64,000 nucleotides of DNA, taken from Streptococcus suis. GTDB lineage: Bacteria > Bacillota > Bacilli > Lactobacillales > Streptococcaceae. The notes below the pieces were generated by a model. That model searched no databases. It was not told the origin of the DNA and saw only the letters and a list, made by a program, of their open reading frames with translations. The translations under genes were made by a program, and so were the position numbers. This document shows, one piece after another, positions 32,678 to 41,017 of the stretch. Where the stretch lies: positions 1 to 64,000 of the forward strand of contig NZ_JAMWEL010000004.1 in NCBI RefSeq assembly GCF_024509555.1, in the 5' to 3' direction. The first letter of the stretch is position 1, and each line of letters begins with the position of its first letter.

Positions 32678-33682
32678 ATGTTAAATACTGACGATACGGT
32701 GACGATTTATGATGTTGCTCGCGAAGCTGGAGTATCGATGGCAACAGTTTCGCGTGTTGTAAATGGTAATAAGAACGTAAAGGAAAATACTCGCAAAAAA
32801 GTATTAGAAGTTATTGATCGTTTGGATTATCGTCCAAATGCTGTTGCCCGAGGGTTGGCCAGCAAGAAGACGACTACTGTGGGGGTTGTGATTCCAAACA
32901 TTGCTAATGCTTACTTTGCTACTTTAGCTAAAGGGATTGACGATATTGCAGATATGTATAAATACAATATTGTCCTTGCCAATAGTGATGAGAACGATGA
33001 GAAGGAGATCAACGTAGTCAATACGCTCTTTTCTAAGCAGGTAGATGGTATCATTTTCATGGGCTACCATTTGACAGATAAGATTCGCGCAGAGTTTTCG
33101 CGCTCTCGTACACCGATTGTCTTAGCTGGTACTGTAGACTTGGAAAAACAATTACCGAGTGTAAATATTGACTATGCAGTAGCTAGTGCAGATGCTATCA
33201 ATCTTCTTGCTAAGCATAATAAAAAGATTGCATTTGTATCAGGTCCACTAGTGGATGATATCAATGGTAAGGTGCGATTTGCAGGTTATAAGCAAGGATT
33301 GAAAGACAATGGTATTGAATTTAATGAAGGGCTTGTCTTTGAATCAAAATACAAGTATGAAGAAGGTTATGCCTTAGCAGAACGTGTGTTGAATGCCGGA
33401 GCAACGGCGGCCTATGTGGTAGAGGATGAGATTGCAGCAGGTTTACTCAATGGTATTTCTGACAAGGGTATCAAGGTACCAGAGGAGTTTGAAATTATCA
33501 CTAGCGATGATTCACTTGTGACCAAGTACACTCGTCCAAACCTGACCTCGATTAATCAGCCATTGTATGACATCGGTGCAATTGCAATGCGTATGCTGAC
33601 CAAGATTATGCACAAGGAAGAATTAGATAATCGAGAGGTTATCTTGAATCATGGGATTAAGCAACGTAAGTCAACCAAATAA
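32678..33682 (+). CDS. ccpA: Catabolite control protein A (LacI/GalR family)
   Basis: 334 residues. The N-terminal helix-turn-helix (TIYDVAREAGVSMATVSRVV, about 9-28) and hinge helix (RPNAVARGLA) bind cre sites. The remainder is the periplasmic-binding-like effector domain that interacts with HPr-Ser-P. AAAGGAAG precedes the ATG. A cre-like box in its own promoter suggests autoregulation. It is the global regulator of carbon catabolite repression; many genes beyond this window would be its targets. Confidence 0.97.
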   Translation: MLNTDDTVTIYDVAREAGVSMATVSRVVNGNKNVKENTRKKVLEVIDRLDYRPNAVARGLASKKTTTVGVVIPNIANAYFATLAKGIDDIADMYKYNIVLANSDENDEKEINVVNTLFSKQVDGIIFMGYHLTDKIRAEFSRSRTPIVLAGTVDLEKQLPSVNIDYAVASADAINLLAKHNKKIAFVSGPLVDDINGKVRFAGYKQGLKDNGIEFNEGLVFESKYKYEEGYALAERVLNAGATAAYVVEDEIAAGLLNGISDKGIKVPEEFEIITSDDSLVTKYTRPNLTSINQPLYDIGAIAMRMLTKIMHKEELDNREVILNHGIKQRKSTK

Positions 33683-33688
33683 TAGTTC

Positions 33689-33722
33689 AAGAGTTCGAAT
33701 CGAAAGGTTCGACTCTTTTTGT
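33689..33722 (+). terminator. Terminator after ccpA
   Basis: Stem AAGAGTTCGAA / TTCGACTCTT with one bulged T and an 8-nt loop, then TTTTT. Confidence 0.75.
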
Positions 33723-33827
33723 TAATGTAGTACAAAATAATCATGCAATAACCTTAATGAGTTGCTTTAATGCTCAATTATCACAAACAGAATTAGTACG
33801 ATTATTTCAATATTAGGTAAAGTAGTG

Positions 33828-33833
33828 TATAAT
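33828..33833 (+). promoter_or_regulatory. TATAAT box 6 nt before the cpoA-like start codon
   Basis: TATAAT (33828-33833) is followed by six nucleotides and then ATG at 33840, so the predicted start coincides with the initiation codon. No Shine-Dalgarno is present. This is the same geometry as polA. Confidence 0.55.
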
Positions 33834-33839
33834 AGTTGT

Positions 33840-34880
33840 ATGACAACAGAGAAACTTGTAATCAATATGCTTAGTTCAAGCGAAAAAGTGAAAGGTCAAG
33901 GAGTATCGGGTGCTTACCGTGAGTTAATGCATCTGTTACGTGAAAAAGGTACTGGGGAGCTTAGTATTCAGGAAGAACTGTTTGCTAAAGCTGATATAAC
34001 CCATTATCATACTATTGACCCCTTATTTTACTTGACTACATTTTTCAAAAAACGAGTTGGTAGAAAAGTTGGCTATGTTCACTTTTTGCCAGAAACATTG
34101 CAGGGAAGTCTTCAAATTCCCAAATTATTTGAACCACTTGTTGCTAAATATGTGACTAGTTTTTATAACAGAATGGATTCCTTGGTGGTGGTTAATCCGA
34201 CTTTCATCGATGACCTAGTGGAACATGGTATCTCACGAGAGAAAATTACTTTTTTACCAAATTTTGTCAATAGAGAAAAGTGGTATCCTGTTTCAGACGA
34301 TGAGAAAAAGAAGGTACGGTCGAAATATGGAATCGGCCCGAATGATTTTGTTGTAATGGGAGCAGGTCAAGTTCAAAAGCGAAAAGGGATTGATGACTTT
34401 GCTCAGTTGGCTACTTTATTGCCTGAAATCACTTTTATCTGGGCTGGTGGATTTTCTTTTGGCAGTATCACGGAAGGTCATGCTGAATATAGAAAATTGA
34501 TGAGTAATCCTCCAAAGAATCTGATTTTCACAGGTATTATTGAGGCTGAGGAAATGAGAAGCTTATATGGTGCAGCTGATATCTTTTTCTTGCCAAGCTA
34601 TAGCGAACTATTCCCAATGACTATTCTAGAGGCAGCTAGTTGTGGGACAGCTATCATGCTGAGAGATATTGAGTTGTATAAGGTTATTCTTGATGGATAC
34701 TATTTGCCTGTAAAAGATATACATCAGATGAAAGATCAGGTAAAGGAATTGAGTCAGAATAGTGATTTTGTGCAGGAACTGAGAGAAAAATCGAGACAGA
34801 TTTCAGAACAGTATTCACCAGAAGTGATGCTGGACCGCTGGTTAAGGTTTTATCGGGAGCAGTACAAACTACAAAAGTAG
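33840..34880 (+). CDS. cpoA: Family 4 glycosyltransferase, CpoA-like glycolipid galactosyltransferase
   Basis: 346 residues of GT-B fold. The C-terminal half shows VMGAGQVQKRKGIDDF (donor-site loop), FTGIIEAEEM and the E-x7-E-type signature SELFPMTILEAASCG. Immediately downstream lies a second family 4 enzyme of the diacylglycerol glucosyltransferase type, the same pair and order as in pneumococcus, where CpoA adds galactose to glucosyl-diacylglycerol. The GTG at 33825 overlaps the -10 box, so the ATG at 33840 is chosen. That leaves a leaderless transcript with no Shine-Dalgarno. Expected location: cytoplasmic membrane face. The sugar specificity is inferred from synteny. Confidence 0.82.
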   Translation: MTTEKLVINMLSSSEKVKGQGVSGAYRELMHLLREKGTGELSIQEELFAKADITHYHTIDPLFYLTTFFKKRVGRKVGYVHFLPETLQGSLQIPKLFEPLVAKYVTSFYNRMDSLVVVNPTFIDDLVEHGISREKITFLPNFVNREKWYPVSDDEKKKVRSKYGIGPNDFVVMGAGQVQKRKGIDDFAQLATLLPEITFIWAGGFSFGSITEGHAEYRKLMSNPPKNLIFTGIIEAEEMRSLYGAADIFFLPSYSELFPMTILEAASCGTAIMLRDIELYKVILDGYYLPVKDIHQMKDQVKELSQNSDFVQELREKSRQISEQYSPEVMLDRWLRFYREQYKLQK

Positions 34881-34979
34881 TTGACAACGTCATTTGTGGG
34901 ATTAGATTGCTCCAAATAGGAACGATAAAAAATGGAGTGATTACTAGCAGCAAATTCTAGAACGATAATGGAGATGTAG

Positions 34980-36293
34980 ATGCGGATTGGATTATTTACA
35001 GATACTTATTTTCCACAAGTGTCGGGGGTAGCTACCTCCATACGAACTTTAAAAACAGAGTTGGAAAAACTTGGACATACTGTTTTTATTTTTACAACGA
35101 CAGATGAGGATGTGAATCGTTATGAAGATTGGGATATCATTCGAATTCCCAGTGTTCCATTTTTTGCATTCAAGGATCGGCGAGTAGCCTATGCAGGCTT
35201 TACAGATGCAATAAAAATTGCTAGTCGTTACAAGTTGGATATCATTCATACTCATACAGAGTTTGCCTTGGGCATATTGGGTAAGATGGTGGCGAGAGAA
35301 TTGGGTATTCCAGTCGTACATACCTATCATACTCAGTATGAAGACTATGTGCATTATATTGCAAAAGGGCGGATTATTCGTCCAAGTATGATTAAATATT
35401 TTGTACGTGCATTTTTTCGAGATTTGGATGGGGTTATTTGTCCTAGTGAGATAGTTGAGGATTTATTAACTGGTTACGATATCCCGATTTCAAAGCGTGT
35501 TATTCCTACAGGAATTGATTTAGCTAAGTTTGATCGTCCGGAAATTTCAGAAGAGGATATTGCAGAACTTCGGAAACAGTTAGGTATCGAATCAGATGAA
35601 ACCATGTTGCTCAGTCTCTCGCGTATTTCTCATGAAAAGAACATTCAGGCAATTGTCAAAGCTATGCCAAAAATCCTTTCGGAAAATCCAAAAGTAAAAT
35701 TGGTCATCGTTGGTGGCGGCCCCTATGCAGTTGAATTGCAGTCAATGATTTCTGAACTCGATCTCTCGTCTAATGTTCAATTAACAGGGATGATTGCACC
35801 GAGCGATACAGCCCTCTATTACAAGGCTGCGGATTTCTTCATTTCAGCATCAACCAGTGAAACGCAAGGACTTACATTTTTAGAAAGTTTGGCTTCAGGC
35901 ACCCCTATTTTGGCTCATGCCAATCCCTACCTGAAAAATGTCGTTACGGATAAGATGTTTGGAACCCTCTTTGTACGTGAGCAGGAACTAGCAGACGCAG
36001 TGGTTGAGGCTATTGTTGCGACGCCACCAATGAATGCCCATGTGTTAGAGAAAAAATTATATGAGATTTCATCTACAAACTTTGGTCGACGTGTGTACGA
36101 GTACTATCTGGATTTGAAAATTTCTTATGATTTTCGTAAGGAACATACTATTCAAGATAGCGTTGCAGAGGTGTTGTTAAAAGAAGCTATCTATCTACCT
36201 CAAAAAGTTATGGTTCAATCAACTGATACCACTGTAAAAATACTTAAAAAATCTGTTCAGCAAGTTCGTTCTATACGAAATTTCTTTGATTAG
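34980..36293 (+). CDS. 1,2-diacylglycerol 3-glucosyltransferase-like enzyme (family 4)
   Basis: 437 residues. The start MRIGLFTDTYFPQVSGVATS is the typical acceptor-side loop of bacterial diacylglycerol glucosyltransferases. HTHTEFALG, YHTQYEDYVHY, SRISHEKN and the E-x7-E signature in SETQGLTFLESLASG follow. Members make glucosyl-diacylglycerol, the base glycolipid and, in several species, part of the lipoteichoic acid anchor; the group B streptococcal relative is called IagA. It lies 99 nt after the cpoA-like gene on the same strand and would supply its substrate. Confidence 0.87.
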   Translation: MRIGLFTDTYFPQVSGVATSIRTLKTELEKLGHTVFIFTTTDEDVNRYEDWDIIRIPSVPFFAFKDRRVAYAGFTDAIKIASRYKLDIIHTHTEFALGILGKMVARELGIPVVHTYHTQYEDYVHYIAKGRIIRPSMIKYFVRAFFRDLDGVICPSEIVEDLLTGYDIPISKRVIPTGIDLAKFDRPEISEEDIAELRKQLGIESDETMLLSLSRISHEKNIQAIVKAMPKILSENPKVKLVIVGGGPYAVELQSMISELDLSSNVQLTGMIAPSDTALYYKAADFFISASTSETQGLTFLESLASGTPILAHANPYLKNVVTDKMFGTLFVREQELADAVVEAIVATPPMNAHVLEKKLYEISSTNFGRRVYEYYLDLKISYDFRKEHTIQDSVAEVLLKEAIYLPQKVMVQSTDTTVKILKKSVQQVRSIRNFFD

Positions 36294-36306
36294 TTAGGTG
36301 TTGAAA

Positions 36307-36681
36307 ATGGAAAAGAGACAGAAATCTAGTTGGAAAGTCTTCATTCCAGCAATAATGGTGATTTTATTCATGTATGCAGGAATGTATTTGATAGCATTTC
36401 ATTTAGTCAGTGATACTATAGTTTCTAAGGGTCTTGTTGTTGGAAATATTCTAATATACACTCCGGTAGCATTATTTTTTTTGGGACTAGTTTACGGACT
36501 GTTCAAGGGCTTTTCTATTTGGCTTTTGATACTAGTCTTTCTGCTTTATCCTGTAACTATTTTTTTCTTTCAAGAGTGGATAGTTCTTTACCAGATTGCT
36601 TATACCCTTTGTGTTATCATGGGAAACGGGTTAGGAGCTCTGCTATTTTCCTTAAGAAAGAAAATGAAGAAAAATCCTTGA
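36307..36681 (+). CDS. Small four-helix membrane protein of unknown function
   Basis: 124 residues with four predicted membrane helices (about 10-32, 42-62, 67-87 and 92-113) and a basic C-terminal tail (RKKMKKNP). The ATG at 36307 follows AGGTG by 6 nt and is preferred over the GTG at 36298. It is 13 nt downstream of the glucosyltransferase gene and likely co-transcribed. Its last codons contain the -35 box of the next promoter. No family is recognised. Confidence 0.75.
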   Translation: MEKRQKSSWKVFIPAIMVILFMYAGMYLIAFHLVSDTIVSKGLVVGNILIYTPVALFFLGLVYGLFKGFSIWLLILVFLLYPVTIFFFQEWIVLYQIAYTLCVIMGNGLGALLFSLRKKMKKNP

Positions 36682-36706
36682 AAAATCAGAAAATCCTTGT
36701 TATAAT
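36678..36706 (+). promoter_or_regulatory. Promoter of the T-box/thrS transcript
   Basis: TTGAAA (36678-36683), 17-nt spacer and TATAAT (36701-36706) with an extended TGT. The -35 box overlaps the stop codon of the preceding gene. Confidence 0.75.
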
Positions 36707-36712
36707 AGCCTC

Positions 36713-36932
36713 TAGAGACTTATCAATTCTAGGAAATCTTTGAGAGAGTGTGCGGTGGGTGCAAGCACATAGAGGATAGGATTGACACTACTCGGTAGGA
36801 TTTTATGCAAACATAAAAGGGTGGTTCCCTTATCGCCAATCTGAGGTAGTCAGGCTTTTTAGCGTGACTGCGAATGAAGGTGGAACCACGTTACGACGTC
36901 CTTTTGTGAGGGCGTCGTGTTTTCTTTTTTGA
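36713..36932 (+). promoter_or_regulatory. T-box leader (tRNA-sensing riboswitch), threonine type
   Basis: The T-box core GAAGGTGGAACCACG at 36875-36889 is clear. It is followed by a terminator hairpin (ACGACGTCC / GGGCGTCGT, 36893-36920) and a T run. Upstream is Stem I with the GGTGGGTGCAAGCAC distal segment and the candidate specifier area GACACTACTC, which contains Thr ACN triplets. In this class uncharged tRNA stabilises the antiterminator so that transcription continues. Threonine is assigned because thrS lies downstream; the exact specifier codon was not resolved. Confidence 0.88.
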
Positions 36933-36950
36933 CAAAATAAGGAGATGAAG

Positions 36951-37274
36951 TTGACTAGCATTCCACAAGAAACGATTGACCGTTGCCTAGCCATTCGCAA
37001 GGCTTACAGAGAGTTGGAGGTCAAGCACCACGACAAAGAGTGGTCTATTGAGGAAGACCTCTTGGCTTTGACCAATGATATTGGCAATATGAACCGTCTA
37101 ATTATGACCAAGCAGGGTCGTTACTATGACGAAACGCCCTATAGCTTGGAGCATAAAATGGCTGAAAATATCTGGTGGTTGATTGAACTGGCTGACCGCT
37201 TGGATATTGATATTCAAAAAGAAATGGAAACCTTTTTAACTCAGAAAGAAGAGTTATTGGGGATTAAAAAATAA
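36951..37274 (+). CDS. MazG-like nucleotide pyrophosphohydrolase-type protein
   Basis: About 107 residues, all helical, resembling the MazG-like all-alpha pyrophosphatase fold. An acidic E-E-D cluster ([16 protein letters not shown]) and a later E-(3-7)-D helix ([17 protein letters not shown]) could provide Mg ligands. AAGGAG at 36939-36944 touches the ATG at 36945, which is too close, so the TTG at 36951 (6 nt away) is the more plausible start. It is the first gene behind the threonine T-box and lies 17 nt before thrS, so it should rise when charged tRNA-Thr falls. The family assignment rests on motif reading only. Confidence 0.7.
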   Translation: MTSIPQETIDRCLAIRKAYRELEVKHHDKEWSIEEDLLALTNDIGNMNRLIMTKQGRYYDETPYSLEHKMAENIWWLIELADRLDIDIQKEMETFLTQKEELLGIKK

Positions 37275-37291
37275 ATAAAAAGGAGATAAAC

Positions 37292-39241
37292 ATGATTAAA
37301 ATCACTTTCCCAGATGGTGCTGTTCGTGAGTACCAGGCTGGCGTAACTACTTTTGAAATTGCTGAGAGCATCAGCAAGTCTTTGGCGAAAAAGGCTCTTG
37401 CAGGTAAGTTCAATGGTAAATTGATTGATACTACTCGTGCCATTGAAGAGGACGGCACGCTTGAAATCGTAACACCTGACCATGAGGATGCCTTAGACAT
37501 CTTGCGTCACTCGGCAGCTCACTTGTTTGCCCAGGCGGCTCGTCGTCTCTTCCCAGATATCAAGTTGGGGGTTGGTCCTGCTATTCAGGATGGTTTCTAC
37601 TATGATACGGACAATGCAGCAGGTCAGATTTCAAATGAAGACCTGCCACGTATTCAGGAAGAAATGATGAAGATTGTCAAGGAAAACTTCCCTTCAGAAC
37701 GCCGTGAGGTGACCAAGGAAGAAGCTCTTGAGATTTTCAAAAATGATCCCTACAAGTTGGAATTGATTCAGGAACATTCTGATGACGAAGGCGGTTTGAC
37801 CATTTATACACAGGGCGAATACGTTGACCTCTGCCGTGGGCCACACGTTCCGTCAACAGGCCGTATCCAGATTTTTGAATTGCTCAATGTGGCTGGTGCA
37901 TACTGGCGTGGTAAGAGCGAAAATCCAATGATGCAACGTGTTTATGGTACAGCTTGGTTTGACAAGAAAGATCTCAAGGCTTACCTTCAAATGCGTGAGG
38001 AAGCCAAAGAACGTGACCACCGTAAACTTGGTAAGGAATTGGAACTCTTCATGATTAGTCAAGAAGTTGGTCAAGGTTTGCCATTCTGGTTGCCAAATGG
38101 GGCGACTATCCGTCGTACCTTGGAGCGTTACATCACAGACAAGGAATTGGCTTCAGGCTACCAGCACGTATATACGCCACCGTTGGCTTCTGTTGAACTC
38201 TATAAGACTTCGGGTCACTGGGAGCATTATTCAGAAGACATGTTCCCAACTATGGATATGGGCGACGGTGAGGAGTTTGTTCTTCGTCCGATGAACTGTC
38301 CGCACCACATTCAAGTTTACAAAAACCATGTGCGTTCTTACCGTGAATTGCCAGTACGTATCGCTGAGCTTGGTATGATGCACCGCTATGAAAAATCTGG
38401 TGCTCTTACTGGTTTGCAACGTGTACGTGAGATGACTCTTAACGACGGTCATATCTTTGTCACACCTGAACAAATCCAAGAAGAGTTCAAAAAAGCTCTC
38501 CAGTTGATTATCGATGTGTACGCAGATTTCAACCTAAACGACTATCGTTTCCGTCTGTCTTATCGTGACCCAGAGGACAAAGAGAAGTACTACGATAACG
38601 ATGAGATGTGGGAAAATGCTCAGCGTATGTTGAAGGGTGCCATGGATGAAATGGGTGTGGACTATTTTGAAGCTGAGGGTGAAGCAGCCTTCTACGGTCC
38701 GAAATTGGATATTCAGGTGAAAACTGCCCTTGGTAACGAAGAAACCTTGTCAACTATTCAGTTAGACTTCCTCTTGCCAGAACGCTTTGGTTTGACTTAT
38801 ATCGGTGCTGACGGTGAAGAACACCGCCCAGTCATGATTCACCGTGGTGTTATTTCGACCATGGAACGCTTCACGGCTATCTTGATTGAAACCTACAAGG
38901 GTGCCTTCCCAACTTGGTTGGCTCCAACCCAAGTGACTATGATTCCAATCTCTGTGGAAGCTCACTTGGATTACGCTTGGAAGGTTGCTAAGGAATTGCA
39001 AGACCGTGGCGTTCGCGTACACGTGGATGAGCGGAACGAGAAGATGCAATACAAGATCCGTCAGAGCCAGACTAGCAAGATTCCATACCAACTCATCGTC
39101 GGTGACAAGGAAATGGAAGACAATGCTGTCAACGTTCGTCGTTACGGAAGCAAGGCAACACAAACTCAGTCTGTATCAGAATTTGTGGACCATATCCTAG
39201 CAGATATTGCCCGTAAGTCACGTCCAGCTGAAGCTGAATAA
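37292..39241 (+). CDS. thrS: Threonyl-tRNA synthetase
   Basis: 649 residues. Domain order is TGS (1-60), the editing domain with [10 protein letters not shown], a class II catalytic core (motif 2 region [17 protein letters not shown], motif 3 region [11 protein letters not shown]) and the anticodon-binding domain (about 545-649). Length is normal. AAGGAG precedes the ATG. Expression is controlled by the T-box leader beginning about 580 nt upstream, through the intervening MazG-like gene. Confidence 0.98.
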   Translation: MIKITFPDGAVREYQAGVTTFEIAESISKSLAKKALAGKFNGKLIDTTRAIEEDGTLEIVTPDHEDALDILRHSAAHLFAQAARRLFPDIKLGVGPAIQDGFYYDTDNAAGQISNEDLPRIQEEMMKIVKENFPSERREVTKEEALEIFKNDPYKLELIQEHSDDEGGLTIYTQGEYVDLCRGPHVPSTGRIQIFELLNVAGAYWRGKSENPMMQRVYGTAWFDKKDLKAYLQMREEAKERDHRKLGKELELFMISQEVGQGLPFWLPNGATIRRTLERYITDKELASGYQHVYTPPLASVELYKTSGHWEHYSEDMFPTMDMGDGEEFVLRPMNCPHHIQVYKNHVRSYRELPVRIAELGMMHRYEKSGALTGLQRVREMTLNDGHIFVTPEQIQEEFKKALQLIIDVYADFNLNDYRFRLSYRDPEDKEKYYDNDEMWENAQRMLKGAMDEMGVDYFEAEGEAAFYGPKLDIQVKTALGNEETLSTIQLDFLLPERFGLTYIGADGEEHRPVMIHRGVISTMERFTAILIETYKGAFPTWLAPTQVTMIPISVEAHLDYAWKVAKELQDRGVRVHVDERNEKMQYKIRQSQTSKIPYQLIVGDKEMEDNAVNVRRYGSKATQTQSVSEFVDHILADIARKSRPAEAE

Positions 39242-39249
39242 ATAAAGTA

Positions 39250-39274
39250 AGAAGTCCGAAAGGGCTTCTTTTTT
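39250..39274 (+). terminator. Terminator after thrS
   Basis: 8-bp stem AGAAGTCC-GAAA-GGGCTTCT with a GNRA-type loop, then TTTTTT. Confidence 0.85.
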
Positions 39275-39316
39275 GGCAGAAAAAAATCCCAACCGATTGG
39301 CTGGGAGGTTTGGTAG

Positions 39317-39634
39317 TACTCAATGAAAATCAAAATCAGGCTAGCTCAAAAGGTTCGGGGAACCTTTGGAGGTTGGAGATAAGGCGAACAAAGTTCGCTA
39401 CAAAAAGGTTCGGGGAACCTTTGGAGGTTGGAGATAAGGCGAACAAAGTTCGCTACAAAAAGGTTCGGGGAACCTTTGGAGGTTGGAGATAAGGCGAACA
39501 AAGTTCGTTTCTCCAAGAGCAGATAGCACTCTACTACTTTCGCACTTTCAAGTAGTAGGCTGAAAAGCTCCACTGGACCTTTTCACTCATCAAATCAAGT
39601 CAACAACGGCTGAGTTTGATTTTCGAAGAGTATT
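39317..39634. repeat. MITE-like dispersed repeat, long copy carrying hairpin repeats
   Basis: Begins TACTCAATGAAAATCAAAA and ends TTTGATTTTCGAAGAGTATT, forming imperfect terminal inverted repeats. The right end overlaps the stop codon of the minus-strand permease gene by two bases. The outer parts align with the short copy at 28523-28676. The extra length comes mainly from three tandem 55-bp units. It fills the thrS-permease gap; no gene is present. Confidence 0.65.
39351..39508. repeat. Three tandem 55-bp units, each with two perfect hairpins
   Basis: Units start at 39351, 39406 and 39461. Each contains AAGGTTC-GGG-GAACCTT, the connector TGGAGGTTGGAGATAAG and GCGAAC-AAA-GTTCGC. The copies are identical except where the last one ends (CGTTTC instead of CGCTAC). 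The same connector and hairpin design recur near 53.7 kb. Confidence 0.9.
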
Positions 39635-40292
39635 ATTCAATACTGCTCGCCCAAGACCTAGCCACATAACGTGACAGGCTTGAGATGGCGAAGTTGATGC
39701 TAAAGTAAATCAAGGCTACCATGAGATAGAGTGCAAAAACTTGTTCAGCTTCAAAATGGCGTCCCATTAGGATTTGGCTGGCACCGAAAAGCTCTTGCAA
39801 GGCGATAACGGAGTAGAGGAAACTGGTATCCTTGATGACCGTCACAATCTGCGAGATGATGGCGGGCAACATCTTACGAATGGCCTGAGGCATGATAATA
39901 TAAATCATGATTTGTACTGGGGTAAAACCCTGTGATAAACCAGCTTCGGTCTGGCCCGGTCCGATGGCGTTTAGACCACCACGGATAATCTCGGCCATGG
40001 CTGCCGTGGTAAAAATAGTAAAGGCAGTAATACCAGCAGGCGTTGACTTCATTTGGAAGACTAAGAAAACGGTGAAAATCCAGAGCAAGTTTGGCACGTT
40101 GCGCACAAACTCGATATAGATGGTTGCAATCCACTTGAAAATTGGATTTTTTCCATTGCGCATGATGGCTAAAATCATTCCGAAGAGAACTGAAAGAACC
40201 ACCGAAATACTAGAGATATAAAGGGTTAACTTCAAACCACTCCACAAGAGTTGGAAGGTTGAAGGCTTGAGTAATTCTAAAACATAATTCAT
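39633..40292 (-). CDS. glnP: Polar amino-acid ABC transporter permease
   Basis: 219 residues, His/Glu/Gln/Arg-type permease with about five membrane helices. The EAA loop GLNAIGPGQTEAGLSQGFTP contacts the ATPase. It is the last gene of the four-gene minus-strand operon. Its stop codon touches a MITE-like repeat, which may lie where the original terminator was. The symbol is by synteny with the glnQHMP operon next to vicRKX in S. mutans; glutamate or glutamine is the likely substrate. Confidence 0.88.
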   Translation of the reverse strand: MNYVLELLKPSTFQLLWSGLKLTLYISSISVVLSVLFGMILAIMRNGKNPIFKWIATIYIEFVRNVPNLLWIFTVFLVFQMKSTPAGITAFTIFTTAAMAEIIRGGLNAIGPGQTEAGLSQGFTPVQIMIYIIMPQAIRKMLPAIISQIVTVIKDTSFLYSVIALQELFGASQILMGRHFEAEQVFALYLMVALIYFSINFAISSLSRYVARSWASSIE

Positions 40293-40304
40293 TGTTCAAC
40301 CTCC

Positions 40305-41003
40305 TTAGTGTGAAAAGGTAGCCTTGTTTTTCTCTTCGATACGACGGCCCCAGCTTGCAACTGGGAAACACATACAGAAATAGAGGAAGGCAGCACCTGC
40401 AAAGGCTGGAATATAGTTAGCGTTCATAGCAGACCAAGACTTGGTCATGAACATAATGTCGGCACCTGAGATGATGGCAACTGTTGCCGTATTCTTAATC
40501 AAGTTTACCACTTGGTTGGTCAAAGGTGGCAGAATGGTTGGAATTGCCTGTGGCAAGATGATGATTCGCATGGTTTCAGACTGGGTAAAGCCTTGTGAGA
40601 GTGCGGCTTCAGTCTGGCCAGTCGGCACCGCCTCAATCCCTGCACGAATGACCTCTGCGATATAGGCACCGTGATAGAGTCCTACACAGATAACAGCAGT
40701 CCAGTAAATGGATGGCATAAGGACATAGTTGGAAATCAGAGGCAGCCCATAATATACGATCATGAACTGAACCAAAAGTGGTGTATTCTGATAGTACTCG
40801 ACATAGATTCGGGCAAGAATTTTCAAAGCATTATTTTTGCTTGAAGAGAGACTACCAAAGACAATTCCCAGCAGCATAGCCATGATAAAGGCACCGATAG
40901 AAATAGCTAGAGTAAAGAGAAATCCTTGGAAAAAGGTTGGAAAATCATTGAAGTAACTAACCCAATTCTCCCAAGCATAAGGACTAGTTGTCAAAACTGT
41001 CAT
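40305..41003 (-). CDS. glnM: Polar amino-acid ABC transporter permease
   Basis: 232 residues with about five membrane helices and the EAA loop GIEAVPTGQTEAALSQGFTQ. It forms the heterodimeric channel with the neighbouring permease, from which it is separated by 12 nt. It is preceded by 14 nt after the binding protein gene. Assigned by family motif and gene order. Confidence 0.88.
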   Translation of the reverse strand: MTVLTTSPYAWENWVSYFNDFPTFFQGFLFTLAISIGAFIMAMLLGIVFGSLSSSKNNALKILARIYVEYYQNTPLLVQFMIVYYGLPLISNYVLMPSIYWTAVICVGLYHGAYIAEVIRAGIEAVPTGQTEAALSQGFTQSETMRIIILPQAIPTILPPLTNQVVNLIKNTATVAIISGADIMFMTKSWSAMNANYIPAFAGAAFLYFCMCFPVASWGRRIEEKNKATFSH

Positions 41004-41017
41004 ATTGTTTCACCTTT

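Noticed and set aside
39351..39508. Short CRISPR array
   Set aside because: Units are contiguous 55-bp repeats without unique spacers, and no cas genes are present.
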